The notes: a model not told the origin generated them from the sequence alone. A stretch of 64,000 nucleotides of DNA from Sweltsa coloradensis (GCA_024449915.1 JAMZAV010000767.1:1-64000); one strand, 5' to 3'; shown: positions 24,254 to 38,460, counted from the stretch's first letter. A program made the numbers and translations.

Positions 24254-24676
24254 CTCCTTCATAGAGGACCTCGCAAGGACGTCGGAACCTGCGATCCCTC
24301 GACCCGTACCTATGGACCGAAGCACTTCAAGAAGGACGGAAGATGGATGCGAACGCAGGTGGACTCAAACATTCGCTCCAGAACTCCATCCAGAGAGTTC
24401 GTACGTCTCCCACCCTCACGCGTCGAAACTCTCTGCTTGAACGAACCGCGCTCCAAGGCCGAAGCCACCACCCTCGTTCTCGACGGGGTTAGCAAACTCA
24501 GCTTGGGGGTGGCTATCCACGCTGAATCCGGCGTGGGGCGATGGTACTTCCCTACAACACGCACACTTTCTCTGTCGCACTCAGCTTCTTCAAAATCGGG
24601 TGAAAGTTTAGTTTCAAACACTTTAGAGATTCAACCTTTTTCAAGCAAGCATCTTCGAACCGTGAATGGTTCTTAA
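24254..24676 (-). other. Possible exon on the minus strand ending at a GTAAGT donor
   Basis: Read on the minus strand, this 420-bp block of higher GC ends 'tatgaaggag' followed by 'gtaagtataa' (24,253 downward), a good match to the animal 5' splice-site consensus. A 103-codon frame at 24,310-24,621 (first residues MFETKLSP) stops 56 bp before the donor, and the other frames are open only in part. An opposite-strand frame over 24,347-24,676 is equally long. In copy 2 the donor reads 'gtaaaa'. It could be a 5' untranslated exon, a repeat or chance. I recognise no protein family. Confidence 0.25.
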
Positions 24677-27600
24677 CACAGAGGAAATACTTTCGATTTG
24701 AGGCATTATCAAGGAAGATCGAAGTTTAATATCATGTCAAGATTTGACGTATTGAAACTAGTTTATCTGACTTGATTTGTGTTATTTACTTTAGGTAATG
24801 ATACATTTCTTGAAAAGTTGATTCGGCGCAAAAGGAACACGTGATGACGAGCCCTCATTAATCTTGTCCACCGGTGGGATGGAGGAGATTAACTATCCTT
24901 CAGACTTGGTGAAACATCTATAGAACGTGGACTAGTAAGATGATACAGAACAATGATTCGTGAGGCCCATTTCGTTCTTGTCATGCACACACATTTCATT
25001 CACAACAACGCACTGATACCATGTCTTCCACCAAACAAAAGTCATATCGAAATCCACGCCACACAGGATCGTCTGTACACTCAGTCACTCGGATCGTTTG
25101 ATTGACAAAAGGGAATGGACAGTTTCCGTCGCGTTATTGAAAACCCTGACCCAATGAGATTTCACGGGTTTGAAAGAAACTGTCTGCGATCATGACTCAG
25201 GGGCGTGCATGGTTTGTCGCATCGTATACTGCTCGGGGTAACATAAGAGACGTGCACAGCATCCTCGTGATGCGACGGGTCATGGAATCCTTATGCCATA
25301 TTGCAAGGCAGTGACTGCTAGCGTGATTAAAATAAATTGAGATTGTGGGCGTAGCTAGTAGCGAATTAGAAATCCACAATGGGAATTGGTGTTATGATTT
25401 TTTAGCATGGTATGACACCAATGTGCCAGTTTTATAAATAGTTTTAAGTAGTAAGTAAGCCACATTATAATTGGCCACCAATTACGTGATTTTTTTTTAG
25501 GAGCTGATTACGAACACTCCGTTAAGAGGTTTTGGGAGATCAAGTAAAAATTTGTTTGTGATATAAATAGAACCTTTATTTTAAAGGCAAAGACTAGGTC
25601 TAACAGAAACCTGCTACATGGACACAGAAAATAAAATACCATTTCAGTTTAACATCATAGTAAAAATGAGACTTTTAAAATCAAAAACATGAAAAATTAG
25701 TAACGCAGCATGCCAATAAGGTCGATTCCTCAAAAATATAAATAGAAAAAATATTGTTTGGGTATTGCTGCACGATTTCTCAACTATAACCCATCAAATG
25801 TAGGTCGAGCCTTATCTATTACATACATCACCCATAACTCACAGAGTAATAAGCTTCGTGCACCAAGGAACCGTAAGGTCATGGGTAAATCATTAGTAAA
25901 ACTACTAAACTATTTATTCAAAGGTATGCAAATCATGTTAAGGATGCTAGTTAAAAAAATGGTTTGGCATCAAACGGTCCAATGATCTTGATCACGAGAA
26001 AATATATTTTAGGCATGTCTTTGCATATGTGATAGTTCTAAATAAATAAAGGACATACATTTATTTATGCTTAGGAACTAACAAAAAATACAAGGAATCT
26101 AACAGTCGTAAACTTGTCATAAATAATTAAAGTATAAAACCCAAAAAAAAAAACATAGCATACATTTGGGGTTGCTGCCAATATTTCTGAAAAAGTCCTC
26201 GAGCCTGTTAAGAATAAGCAATAATTTTAAAAAATAGTTGTTAGCAAACATTAAAAAGTGACAAATGGGTAGCTAGTAAAACTTATTTTAAAGAAAGAAA
26301 CAGTCGCTTAAAAATCATTTTGGGAGGAGCTAGAGATCCGGCCTGTCCTTTGTCAACATCTAAAGGAATGACAATGAATAAATAAATGATCATAAAGAAT
26401 TATGAAACCCCACAACAATTAAAAGTTAATATTAAAAAAAAAAACTAATTGAAGACCCTTAAAATAGTAAGTTCTGTGGCGACGGTGTTGGAATCACAAT
26501 GATTGTCAAAGCTTCGGTAATACGCGACAGTGGCGAGAGTTGAGGAGGGAGCCTGAGGCGAAAGGGTTGTGAAAAGCCGTAACATTATCTCAGAGAGTTT
26601 AGCACATATCCTCAAAAAAAAAAAAATTGTCTGGAACGCTATTGGACGTCATCAATCGTGGCGGACTCACAGAATAACGTCCAAATAGCTGCCGGGACCG
26701 ACCAAGGAATAACTAAACAGAAACAATCCATAAAAGTGCATAAACTGAACCACGAAGACAAGCTAAGGACACAGCCCTAGTGGTGCAGACTGTACAAGGA
26801 TATGAGAGACGCACAATCTGTAACGAGAACAAGACCTAGATATATAGATCAAGAACTAGAATTAAGAAACAAGAGTATATTATTCGGACTATTTTAGACG
26901 ATGAGTGTGATAAACTCAAGGAGCAAGAGCAATATAAACATCCATCCCTGCACCGGAATCCCTCCCAACCGAGTCCAGCTACCCAGCGGCAATAAGTAAA
27001 TCAAGTATCTATATACCCACCACTTGAGGTACTTCTTGGTCGCGCGTGTACCTCACAGGGCCTGCATCCCCACCTCAAAGAACCATTCTATACTACGGGT
27101 TCTGTCGAACTTGTATTAGAGGGAAAGTTAAAACTAAATAAACGTTTGTAAGAACATTTTTCTCGAGCAGCAACCTATCTAAGAAAAAAATGTTGTTTTA
27201 CTTCTATTTAAATCAATTATAAATTTTAGTTAGGAAATGGGACCCAAAATTTAATGATACCAATTCAGCTTCACTCGTACTCGTTTACATAACTCGAGAG
27301 GTGCCAGTTGATACAAAAAACCTGGTCATTCCTGACTTGAAGGTTTAGCCAAGTATTTGTCGCAGTCAAATCGATATTGGCATCAATAGAGTCTAAATGT
27401 ACGTACAGCGGGACTACGGGGGCGCCCGAGCGAACCGATGCGGGGGGTGGTGGGTGAGGGCGTGGGAAGTGATCAAAGAGGGAAGGAAGCTTTACTCCTC
27501 TAGCCACAGAATACACGAAACACGAAATACAAGTTCCATAGCATGTTCAATCCTCGATGTTGGTGGAGTGCCGGAATTTATATAGTTCAGTTTTTACACT

Positions 27601-29869
27601 CAGCGTCCACCAAAGATCCCACAAAATCGTTTCTTTATTGTTGGCCGGGCAACGCAAACAAAAGCTAACGCTGGCTCGTAACCGGAGATTTTGTTCGTTG
27701 TCCCGTGAGACGTGACTCACATAACAGGAAAGTGATCTTATAGAAAGAACTGCGCTCCCTATATAGCTATCGTTCTCGTCATTTCCTTTACGACTAAACT
27801 AACAGAAACAGATACGTAAATATATATAGCTGTTCTACACGGATCAAGGAGATCAGTCAAAGCAATGCGTGCGCCAGGGCTTCTCCTCTAAAATGTACTA
27901 CATTTTAAAGATAAGACCGTGGACACCAAAGTAAGCGTCCTGGGGGAAATCGGATCACACAAGCTATCCAGATATCGATAAGTACCCCAATGGCCCTACA
28001 CCATATGCAGGATTGTGGAAGGCAAAAACAACGATCGATCATAAATGTGCAGAGAGAAAAATGCTTTATATACCCAAAAGCATTTATGAATCATTTACAA
28101 AGCGAAAAGTAATACAGTACCACGTCGTAGTAAAATGTAGGGCAGAAGTTAGGGAATGGCTCAGGTCACTCGTACCGAAGCCAAGCTTCTATTAATAATG
28201 GCAACCTATATTCCCCCTACTCACATAGGGAGGCAAAGGGTGGATCGGAAGAATCTAGGTTGGTTAAATGAGCTGGATTACACTTATATGATTTAAAAGA
28301 GATGTCAAAGAGAAAATTCGCACTTAATCATGTTCCTTCTTCACGGCCAGAAAACAAATTCGTGCACGAGGGACAAATACATAACCTCTAGTAGAGCGCG
28401 CCACTATTTCACCAAAGCTAAAGAGAGATTTCCTTTAGGGTGTAAACATAGTTGTCCACAAGTGTTCGCTCATTATGAAACGTTTGTACGCATACCGGTT
28501 TTAGTTCTAGTTAGCTGGATGAAGAATAAGTAATATGAAGACATCTTAAGCTCTCGGTTAATCATTCAAATTGGGCAGGCCCATTCAAAACCCTTTCATG
28601 TTGGAATTTGTGTGTGCACTTTTTAAAGCCGTAATAGGAGAAGGCTTCTTGTGGATTGAATACTAAAAATGTTATCACGTTTGTTAAATTAGTTGTAATT
28701 ACAATTTATACAATACACTGTGTAAATCCAAAATGGAAGGAAATGAACAGTAAATGGTACTTATCTATAAAAACAAGAGGGCGCCTAAAAACCTATTGGT
28801 TTAAAATAAACTAGTAGAAACCACTAAACATAACATAATAATCCTGATACAAATTGTTGAATTTTCTAAATCCAAAAGAAATACCATACGATCATTGGAA
28901 TACCATATACATGCTTAGAATGAAATACAAAATATATTTGGTCACATATCGGAATTAAAAATAATAAGAATCTGAGACAATTCGCTTACCGATATAGAAC
29001 AGAAACGGTACGATGATTGCAGCATTGCAATGACAGTTTTTTATAAGAGTAAAAATTAGAGAAGAATATATACTCACTAATAAAGCGACATTACTAAAGG
29101 TAATTAAAAGACCTTTCACTACTAAGTTAGTATCAAGGGAAAAAAGAAATAATTTTGGACTAACCATTTTTCAACTATAGATTTAACACATAGGAGGGCC
29201 ACCCCCAGCAATTTAAGCAATGAGACAAACCCAGCGGGGACTTTAAGTTCATAGGCAAAATTAAATCAATTAATTAATAAAAGTTGCCAAGTTCCTTGTT
29301 TCGATCAACTTATTCGCAATCTACCAGATAAAAACTGTTGCAAATACGGAACACTAAAAGCACAATGAAAGGTGTGGACTGAATGATGGGTCACCTTTTG
29401 TCATTGCTAGAAAGTCGGTGGAGTCGAGGGGATAGTGAATAAACCTTAGGTATCGCGCAAGGAAGAGCATTGTCAGGCATATAAGACATCAGGCGTTTCG
29501 CTCGAAGGGCAATGAACAATGGAATTGGGGCGCGGGTCATAATCTCGTCGGTACGATGTGTAGCAAGCTCCCCAGGGTACCATGTCAGTCCCAGGAATAG
29601 CAGCCATGGAGATGATCGAATTACCTCCTTACACTGACACACAGGATTTGCCAAGTAATGGGAATAGACACTGATACGGTAGTATTTGCTTAAATACTTA
29701 AAAGTCAACCTAGTATACGAGGTTAGATTTATAAAGCAATAACGTTAACCTGTTTAGTTGGGACACGCGCTGTGGTGTCTGCTAAGGAAAAGTATTGAGG
29801 TGGACGTATCTTTTATTAGGTCTCCAGCATAAGATTACACGGGGTCAATTCGGGCAGCATAATAACCGT

Positions 29870-29945
29870 GAAAATATTCGTTCTCTGCAGCCACAAAGAC
29901 GCTGTTGCATTGGCGAGAATCAGAAATGTTAACACAAAAAAATTA
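29870..29945 (-). mobile_element. Possible element 3' end with 'ctctgcagcca' motif
   Basis: 'gttctctgcagccacaaaga' and then 'cgctgttgcattggcg' resemble the clean stretch at 46,437-46,500 ('ggtctctgcagccagcgctg' followed by 'ttgcgcagtt'). In inverse these would read '...ggctgcagag...', as at the 3' ends of some retroelements. The similarity is short and the family is not identified. Confidence 0.3.
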
Positions 29946-30822
29946 AACGTATAGTTAAAAATTAAAATAATGTTAATAAAAGTTACAAGACAGTTACACT
30001 AAGATATAATAAATGATTCCCTACAAACAGTATGTGAAAGACAAGCAATACAGTAATCACCAGATTGGAGGTTTAAGACATCAAAATAGCGTATCACCAT
30101 AGAATTCATTCCCTTCAACAATGATAAACTGGAAATAAAAGGCTTAGTACTGTTTTGGCGACAAAAAGCCATCAAACGTGCACAATTTTATGTCCTTAGT
30201 TGCGGCGAAATATTGTTTAGTGTCTTTAGTGTGCATACTAGGAACATTTCATTTTTGGAACATCAGTTGGGCCCTAAAGTTAAAAAATTACAAAAATTCC
30301 ATTTTAGAGTAAGGGGTTACGTGATCGAAGGCTCTAAAAAGCTTGATCAGGAAACAAACAAGATGCCTAGTAACATGGTATATGCATTTTGGGATTTTCA
30401 AATCTGGACCTTAGAATTTTCACTTCGCTGCAACAAACTACGTTCTTTACTCTAGTGAGATACCAATCTAACATCAATATTAGTATATACCGACCAAGAC
30501 AAAAAAATATCGATACATCGAATGATCTGACAAATCACGCCAGGACTACGGAAATATCATCAGACTTCACAAATAACGAAATTTGGTTTGAAAATCGCAA
30601 AAAATTAAAAAAACAGTGACCAAACAGTAAGACTCCCAAACGCACATCTAAAAGTTAATTTTAACATTTTTATCTGGCATATATTTTCCTTCTCTTCTTA
30701 TAATGCTGTAAGGCGGCTCAAGGCGATTGTTATTGAGACGAAAGTAAAGAAGAGAGCGAATGAATGATATGGATTTTAGGACAATGATAGTGATAAGTAC
30801 AATAAACCTCTCACGCACCAAT

Positions 30823-30837
30823 CAGGGGCGGCTCGTG
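30823..30837 (+). repeat. hAT-like terminal inverted repeat, left
   Basis: 'caggggcggctcgtg' is 15 bp and starts with the CAGGGGCGGCTC form common in hAT-type element termini. Its exact reverse complement is at 40,540-40,554. A self-complementary 'ctggggcgcagccccag' lies ~60 bp inside, also usual near such ends. Copy 2 carries the same place at about 37,757-37,775 in degraded form. The element is cut by the duplication junction at 31,593. Confidence 0.5.
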
Positions 30838-33800
30838 AGTTAACATCGTGGGGGTGACACTAATTTCGAAAAGTCTTATTGCGGCGAAACAAAAGGGTCT
30901 GGGGCGCAGCCCCAGCCGCGTGGGAGGGAAAATTTTTCAGGATACTAATGGTCGAAGTACCCCGGGGAGAAACGACCAGTCTTAAGAGTACTATTTTTTG
31001 AATTATTTGTCGGGGGAACAAACTCCCCCGTGTAATCTGTTACTTATGGAAAAACCATCCAAAAAATAATTACATATGGTGATTAAAATATACATACCCG
31101 AAGAAGTCCCCTCATCTCCTCGACACGCGTCCTCACACATAACATCACATTCGTATAGTTATTTTAAAAATGAAGTCCATTTCTAATTGTTTCGTTCCAA
31201 TGTCGTTTTTAAAAAAACACGGTTTATTTTTAGATCGCTATTACCGAAGTCCATATTCCTGATTTCACTTCACGGCACGATAACAATTTTTAAACACCGT
31301 TTTCCTCACTTTCACCAACCCTGTCGCAATCAACCTTTCACTTAGCTACGGGAGCGGATTATCTGTGGGGGGTGAATGAATGTGCGCCTGCGAAGAAAAA
31401 TTACCAAGGTATGAAGAAATAACTGTTTGACCTTAGACCATATATCGGGTGGACAGAACAGCCGGCGCGCCCTATACATGCCGTTGCAGCTGGTTTTGAA
31501 CGCCGAGCTGGGAACAAAGAGAGTGGAGAGAGAGGGAGAGATTTCGGAGCGGTGGTGGCAAAAGGAAGAGCGTTAGCATTGATTAAAGAAGGCATATAGG
31601 CCCCGGGGGACCGGGAGGCTTACTTTTTTATAGTGGGCCCTTTCAACTGCGTTTTGCGGCAATTTATCACAGTATTTTTTATATGAAAAAAAATTTTTTG
31701 AAAGTATCACTTTCACGTCATATGGTGGCAAAAAATAACACTCTTGCGACATTAACATGAGCAAAAACTAGCTTTTACCCCAGCTGTGGGCAGTTTTCAC
31801 CAATTTATTTTAGAATCCGCCGCTACGAGCGCTAGTAGTACAACGCACGGGTCCCCTATTATAAAACATAATTTAAAAAAATATTGAGTTAAAAATTAAA
31901 TACCCCAAGAATACATAAATAGTAATAGTAGACCTATCCAAAATTTGTAGTTTATATTTTAAATTTTCTAATTGCTAGAAGGTTTTTGGTTAGCATTATT
32001 AAATGTAGAAGGGCGTTCCCGCTAATCTTTGTTTTAACAAATATTTTTCAAGTTAAAAAAATGTGATAGTTCCCGGTACCCGGTCATGAAAAACAAAAAA
32101 AAAAACATCTCATTGGATTTAATTGAGACGGGTTATATTTTACCTCCTTATAGAGGCCTCCCCAGGACGTCGAACTGCGATCCCTCGACCCGGTCCCCTG
32201 GACCAAGCCTTCAAGAAGGACGGAAGGGGATGCGAAGAGGTGGACTAAAACATTGCTCCAAAACCCCCCTCCAGAGAGTTCGTACGTCTCCCACCCTCAC
32301 GCGTCGAACCTCTGCTTGAACGACCGGCCCCTCCAAGGCCAAAGCACCACCCCCCGTTCTAAAGGGTTGGCAAACTCAGCTTGGGGGGGGTTCCCCACGC
32401 GAATCGGGTGAGGTTTTCCCCTCAACAGCACATTTTCCTTTCGCTCAGCTTCTTAAAATCGGTAAAGTTTAGTTTCAAACATTTTAAGATAACCTTTTCA
32501 AGCAAGCTTTTCGAACCGGAATTTTTTCTTAAACCAGAGGAAATCTTTGATTTGAGGATTTTTCAGGAAGCGAGTTAATTCCCTTAAAATTTGACGTATT
32601 AAAAATAGTTTTTTTTTCGCCCTTGATTTGTGTTATTTACTTTGGGTAATGATACATTTCTTAAAAAGTTGATTCGCGCAAAAGGGAAACGTGTTTGACG
32701 AGCCCTCATTAATTTTTGTCACCGTGGGATGGGGAGATTAACTTCCTTAACTTTAAAACTTAGAACGGGACTAGTAAATGAACAGAACATGATTCGTGGG
32801 GCCCCATTTCGTTCTTGGTCTTTGCACACAAATTTCATTCAACAACCACTGATACCTTTGTCTTCCCCAAAACAAATTTTCTATCAAATCCACGCAACAG
32901 GATCGTCTGTCACTCAGCACTCGGTTTGTTTTGACAAAAGGGAATGACAGTTTCCGTCGCTTTTTATTAAAACCCCTTTGCCCCAAATAAATTTTGGGTT
33001 TAAGGAAACTGTCGCGATCATGATGGGGGCGGCATTTTTTGTGCATCGTTTATCCGGGGTAACATAAAGACGTGCACAGCTCCTCGTATGCGAGGGGGCA
33101 TGAATCCTACCCAAATATTGCAGCGTGCTAGCGTATAAAATAAATTGGTTTGTGGGCGTGTATGCGAATTAGAACCACAATGGGAATTTTGTGTTAGTTT
33201 TTTAATTGTAGACACTGTCCCCAGTTTTATAAATATTTTTTTAAGTAGTAATTAGCCACATTAAAATTTGGGCCCCATCGGTTTTTTTTTTGGGCTGTTA
33301 CGACACCCTTTAAAAGTTTTGGGAGTTTAAAGAAAAAATTTGTTTGTGATAAAAATAGAACCTTTTTTTTTAAAGGAAAAAGACTATTTTAACAAAAAAC
33401 CTGCTACGGGGACACGAATAAAATACCTTTAAAGTTTAACATCTTTGTAAAAATGACTTTAATAAAAAACTGAAATTAGAAACGCAGCTTTCCCCAAAAG
33501 GTGATTCCTAAAATATAAATAGAATATTGTTTGGGTTTGCTGCACTTTTTCTCAACATAACCATCAAATGTAGGTGAGCCTTTCCCTATACATACATCAC
33601 CCAAACTCACAGATAATAACTTCGTGCCCCCAAGGAAACGAAAGGTCATGGGTAAATCTTAGTAAAATTAAAACTTTTTATTAAAAGGTTTTGAAAATCT
33701 TTTAAGGGCTAGAAAAAAAATTGGTTTGGCATCAAACGTCAAACTGATCACAGAAAATATATTTTAGGCTTTGTCTTTGCATAGTAAAGTTTTAAATATA

Positions 33801-35050
33801 AAGGCATACATTTTTTAGTTTTAGGAACAAACAAAAAATACAGGAAATTTAACGTCGAAACTTGTCAAATTTTTAAATAACACGCATACTTTTGGGGGTT
33901 TGTGCCAATATTCTGAAAGTCCTCACCTGTTAAAAAGAAATTTTTTTTTAAAAATTTTTGTTAGAAAACATTAAAAATGCAAAGGGGTAGTGTAACTTAT
34001 TTTAAAGAAAAACAGTCGTTTAAAAAATAAATTTTGGGGGGAAACTAAGATCCGCCTGTCCTTGTCAACATCTAAAGGAATGAAAATGATAAATGATCTT
34101 TTAAAATTAAAACCCAAAACAATTAAAATTAATAAAAAAAAAAAAACTAATTGAAGGGCCCCTTTTAAAATAGTAATTTCCCTGTGGCGACGGTTTTTTG
34201 GAATCACAATGTTTTTCAAAGTTTGGTAATACGCGACAGTGGCGAAGTTGAGGAGGGGTGTTGTGAAAAAACATTATCTAAAGGGGTTTTTAGTATCTAA
34301 AAAAAAAAAATTTTTTTAAACCCTTTTTGACGTATAAATCGTGGGGATTTCACAAATAACGCCCAAAATAGTGCGGCCGCCCAAAGAAAAATTAAACAGA
34401 ACAATCATAAAAGTCAAACTGAACCACGAAGACAAGCAAGCCCGCCTAGTGGCAGACTGTCAAGATATAGAGCCGCAAATCTTTTAACGAAAACAAGACC
34501 TAGATATATAGACAAGAACAGAATAAGAACAAGTATATTATTCGGACTATTTTAGACGATGAGGGGTGATAAATCAAGGAGAAGGCTTATAACTTCCATC
34601 CCTGCACCGGAATCCCCCCCAAACCCCGTCCATTACCCACGGCAATAAGTAAATCAGTTTTATATCCCCAAACACTTGAGTTTTTGGTCGCGCGTGTACC
34701 TACGGGCCGCATCCCCACCTAAGACCATTCTATTAGGGTTTGCGAACCTTGTATAGAGGAAATTTAAAACAAAAAACGTTTGAAAAGACATTTTTCTCGA
34801 GAGCCCTATTAAAAAAATGTTTTTTTACTTCTTTTTAATCAATATAAATTTTAGTTAGGAAATTTGGGACCCAAAATTTAATGAACAATTTAGCTCACTC
34901 TTTTACTCTTTACATAATTCGAGGGGTTTTGCCAGTTGATCAAAAAACCGCATTCCCACTGAAGGGTTTTGCCAAAATTTGTCGCAGTCAAATCGTATTT
35001 GGGATCAAAAAGAGTCTAATGTACGTACGCGGGTACGGGGGGGCGCGCCC

Positions 35051-35071
35051 GGGGGGGGGGGGGGGGGGGGG
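35051..35071 (+). repeat. 21-base G run, likely consensus collapse
   Basis: The equivalent place in copy 1 (about 27,430-27,470) is mixed G-rich sequence such as 'ggggggtggtgggtgagggc'. The pure G run here is therefore best read as an error mode of the unpolished consensus, not as a biological G tract. Confidence 0.8.
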
Positions 35072-35461
35072 AGTTCAAAAGAGGGAGGAAACTACCCTAG
35101 CAAAAGATAACGAAAAAAACGAAAACAAGTTCCTTGCATTTTTTCAAACCTCGATGTTGGTGGAATGCCGGGGAAATTTTTATGTTCAGTTTTTACCCCA
35201 GGTCCCCAAAACAAAATTTTCTTTTTGTTGGGGGCAACGCAAAAAAAAAGCACGCGTGTAACCGGGGATTTTGTTCGTTTTCCCGGAGACGTGACCCACA
35301 TAAAGGAAAGTGTTTTTATAGAAGAACTGCCTCCCTATATAGCTCTTTGCATTTTTTTTCGCCCAAAAATCAAAATACGTAATATTATAGCTGCTACAGC
35401 GGAATCGTCAAAAATGCGTGGCCGGCTTCCCCTAAAATTACTTATTTTAAATAGACGTGGG

Positions 35462-35540
35462 CCCCAAAGAGCGTCCCGGGGGAATCGAACCCAAGCTTTC
35501 AGAAACTAAGTCCAATGCCCCACCATATGAGGTTGAAGGA
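35462..35540 (-). other. tRNA-like block with intact box B in copy 2
   Basis: The reverse complement contains 'ggggcattggacttagtttc' and, further on, 'gggttcgattcccccggg' with a canonical box B and the paired T-arm. The matching place in copy 1 (about 27,915-28,005) reads 'ctgggggaaatcggatcac' and has lost the motif. It may be a SINE head or a tRNA pseudogene. There is no convincing full cloverleaf. Confidence 0.45.
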
Positions 35541-38460
35541 CCAAAGACGATCTTTAAAAATAGAAATGTTTTTTTACCCAAGCATTTATGAATATTTTCA
35601 AACGAAAAGTAAAGTACACCGTTGAAAATGTAGGGCGAAGTAGGGATGGTCCTCGCGAAGCCCAAAATCTTAATAATGGAAAACCCAATTCCCCTACTTT
35701 TACATGGGAGCAAAAGGTTGGTGGAAGAATCTGGTTTGGTTTTAAAAGAGATACACTTATGATTTTAAAAAAGTAAAAAGAATTCGCTTTTATGTTCTTC
35801 TTTTACGCGAAAACAATTGTGCACGGGACTCATAAATAAGGCGTTTTCACCAAAACTAAAGATTTTTTTTTTTGAAAATTTTTCCAAAGTGTTCGTCATT
35901 ATTAAAGTTTGGACGCATACCGTTTAGTTCAGTTGTGATGAAAATAAGAAATATTAAGACACTTCTCGTGTTTTATCATTCAAATGGGTGACCCTTCAAA
36001 ACCCTTCATTTGGAATTTGTGTTGCACTTTTAAACAAGAGAAGGCTTTTCGGATTGAATACAAATGTTATACGTTAAATTTAGTGTAATTTTTCTTTTAC
36101 AATACACTTTTAAATAAAGAAAAGATAAATTGTCTTTCTTAAAACAAAGGCCTAACTTTGTTTAAAAAAAAGTAAAACATACATAAAATAACTGATCAAA
36201 TTTGGAATCTAAAACAAAAAAAATACATACGTATTGGAATAATAAAAACTGCTTAGTGAAAAACAAATTTTTATTTTCATATCGAAATTTTTTTTATAAA
36301 AATCTGACAATCTTCATTAGAAACGGTCATGTGCAGATTTTTAATGAATTTTTTAATAAAGAAAAAAATTAAAAAAAAAAAAACCTTTCCCATAAAACAT
36401 TACTAAAAATAAAAAATTTAAAAACTTTCATTACCCCCAATTAGTTTTAAAAAAGATTTTTTTACCATTTTTTTTAACTAATTTAACACATAAAGGGGAC
36501 CAATTTGCTGACAAACAGGGGGGTTAAAATTTTGGCAAAAATTATAATTAATTAAAAAATTGCAAGTTCCTTTTTCGATCAAATTTTTTCGCATCTCAAA
36601 AAATGCAATACGACCCCTAAACAAATGAAGGTGTGGACTTGAGGTAAACCTTGATTGCTGAAAGTGGTGGAGCGAGGATTGATAAAAGTACGCGAAAAAA
36701 GGCATGTTTAGGTATGAATCAGGCGCGAGATGAACAGGAAATTGGGGGGGTTAATGGGCGTGTGTGGCCCGCCCCTCAGTCGGAGCAGCCTGCGCTTTAC
36801 CTCCCGATGCAAGTAAAGAAAACCCGTCGGTATTTGCTATACTTTAAAACCCAACGAGTTTTTTTAAAACAATAAAGTTACCTTGTTTAGTTGACACGCG
36901 CTGTGCTGTAAGAAGTATTGGGTGATTTTCTTTTTTTTTAGGTTTTCCAGCATAAAATTACAGGGGGCAATTCGGGCAGATAATAACCGTGAAATATTCG
37001 TTCTCTGCAGCCAAAGCTGTTTTCCCTTGGATCAGAATAACAAAAATAAAAGTATAGTTAAAAAATTAAAAAAGTTAAAAGTAAAGCAGTTAAATAAATA
37101 TATAAAAGATTCCCCAAAAGTAGTGACCATCGTAATACCATTGAGTTTTTGAATATGGTATCACCCTAATCATTCCCTTCAACAATGAAAACTGAAATAA
37201 AGGCTTAGTACTGTTTTGGCGACAAAAAGCATCAAAGTTCACAATTTTAGTCCTTGCGCGAAATTTTTGTTTAGGTCTTTTGTGTGCATACTAGGGAAAA
37301 TTTCATTTTAATAGTTGGGCCCAAAGTTAAAAAATAAAATTCCATTTTAATAGGGGGATGATTGGGGTAATTTAAAAAAACTGTTACATGTATTGATTTT
37401 GTTTTTTAAATTGACCTTAGTTCATTTTCAAAAAACTTTTTTAAATCTTGAGTCCCCCAAACTAAAAATCAATATTTTGTATATACCGACCAAGAAAAAA
37501 TATGATACATCGAATGATTCAATAGGCAAATTACTTCCAAAACGAAAAAATTTGGTTTGAAAATCCAAAATTAAAAAAGTGAAAAATTTTTTCCCACGCA
37601 ATCCCAAAATTAATTTTTAAAATTTTTATCTGCATTATTTTCCCTTTTTTCCCTTTTAAAGCTTAAGGTAAGGCGATTTTTATTAAAAGAAGTTTAAAAA
37701 AAGAGCGAAGAATGGATGTTTTAGGACAAAGATAGTGATAAGTACAATAAACTCTCAGAAAAGGGGGGGCTGTGGGTTAAATCGTGGGGGGGCAATAATT
37801 TTGAAAATTTATTGGGGCAAAATTGGGGCCGCCAGCCCGGGGGGGAAAATTTTTTTAGATAAATGGTCGAAGTACCCGGGGGAAAAAGGCTTAAAAGTAT
37901 ATTTTTTTAATTTTTTTGGGCGGGGGGAAAAACTCCCCCCTGAATTGTTACTTATGGAAAACCATCCAAAAAAATTTAAAAAATGGTTTATTAAAATATT
38001 TTAAAACCCGAAAAGTCCCCTTTATCTCCTCCCACACGCGCCTCAAAAAATCACATCGTATAGTTATTTTAAAAAAAAGTCCATTTCTAATTTTTCGTCC
38101 AATGTTCGTTTTAAAAAAACTGTTTATTTTTAGATCGCTTATTACCAAAAGTCATATTATGATTTCACTTCACGGCACGATAATAATTTTTAAACACTGT
38201 TTGCTCACTTCACCAACCCTGTCGCAACAACTTTCACTAGCTACGGAGCGGATTATATGTGTGGGGTGAATGAATGCTGCGCCTGCGAGCAAAATACCAA
38301 GGTATTGAATGAAATAACTGTTTTTACCTTAGACCATATATCGGGTGGACAGAGCGCGCGCCTATACCTGCCGTTGCAGCGGTTGAAGCCGAGCTGGGAA
38401 CAAAGAGAGTGAGAGAGAGGGAGAGATTCTCGGAAGTCGGTGGTGGCAAGAAGAGCGTAG

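Larger units (their letters stand above)
23681..31593. repeat. ~7.9-kb segment, copy 1 (clean)
   Basis: This segment is followed immediately by a second copy at 31,594-38,488 in the same orientation. Landmarks shared along the whole length include 'cacgtcatatggtggcaaa', 'gttcgtacgtctcccaccc', 'taggtcatgggtaaatc'-like text, 'gacctagatatatagac', 'tattcggactattttagacg' and 'accatatatcgggtggacag'. No protein gene was recognised in it. It contains a possible exon edge at 24,254, G-rich sequence at 27,419-27,470 and one terminal inverted repeat of a hAT-like element at 30,823. Confidence 0.9.
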
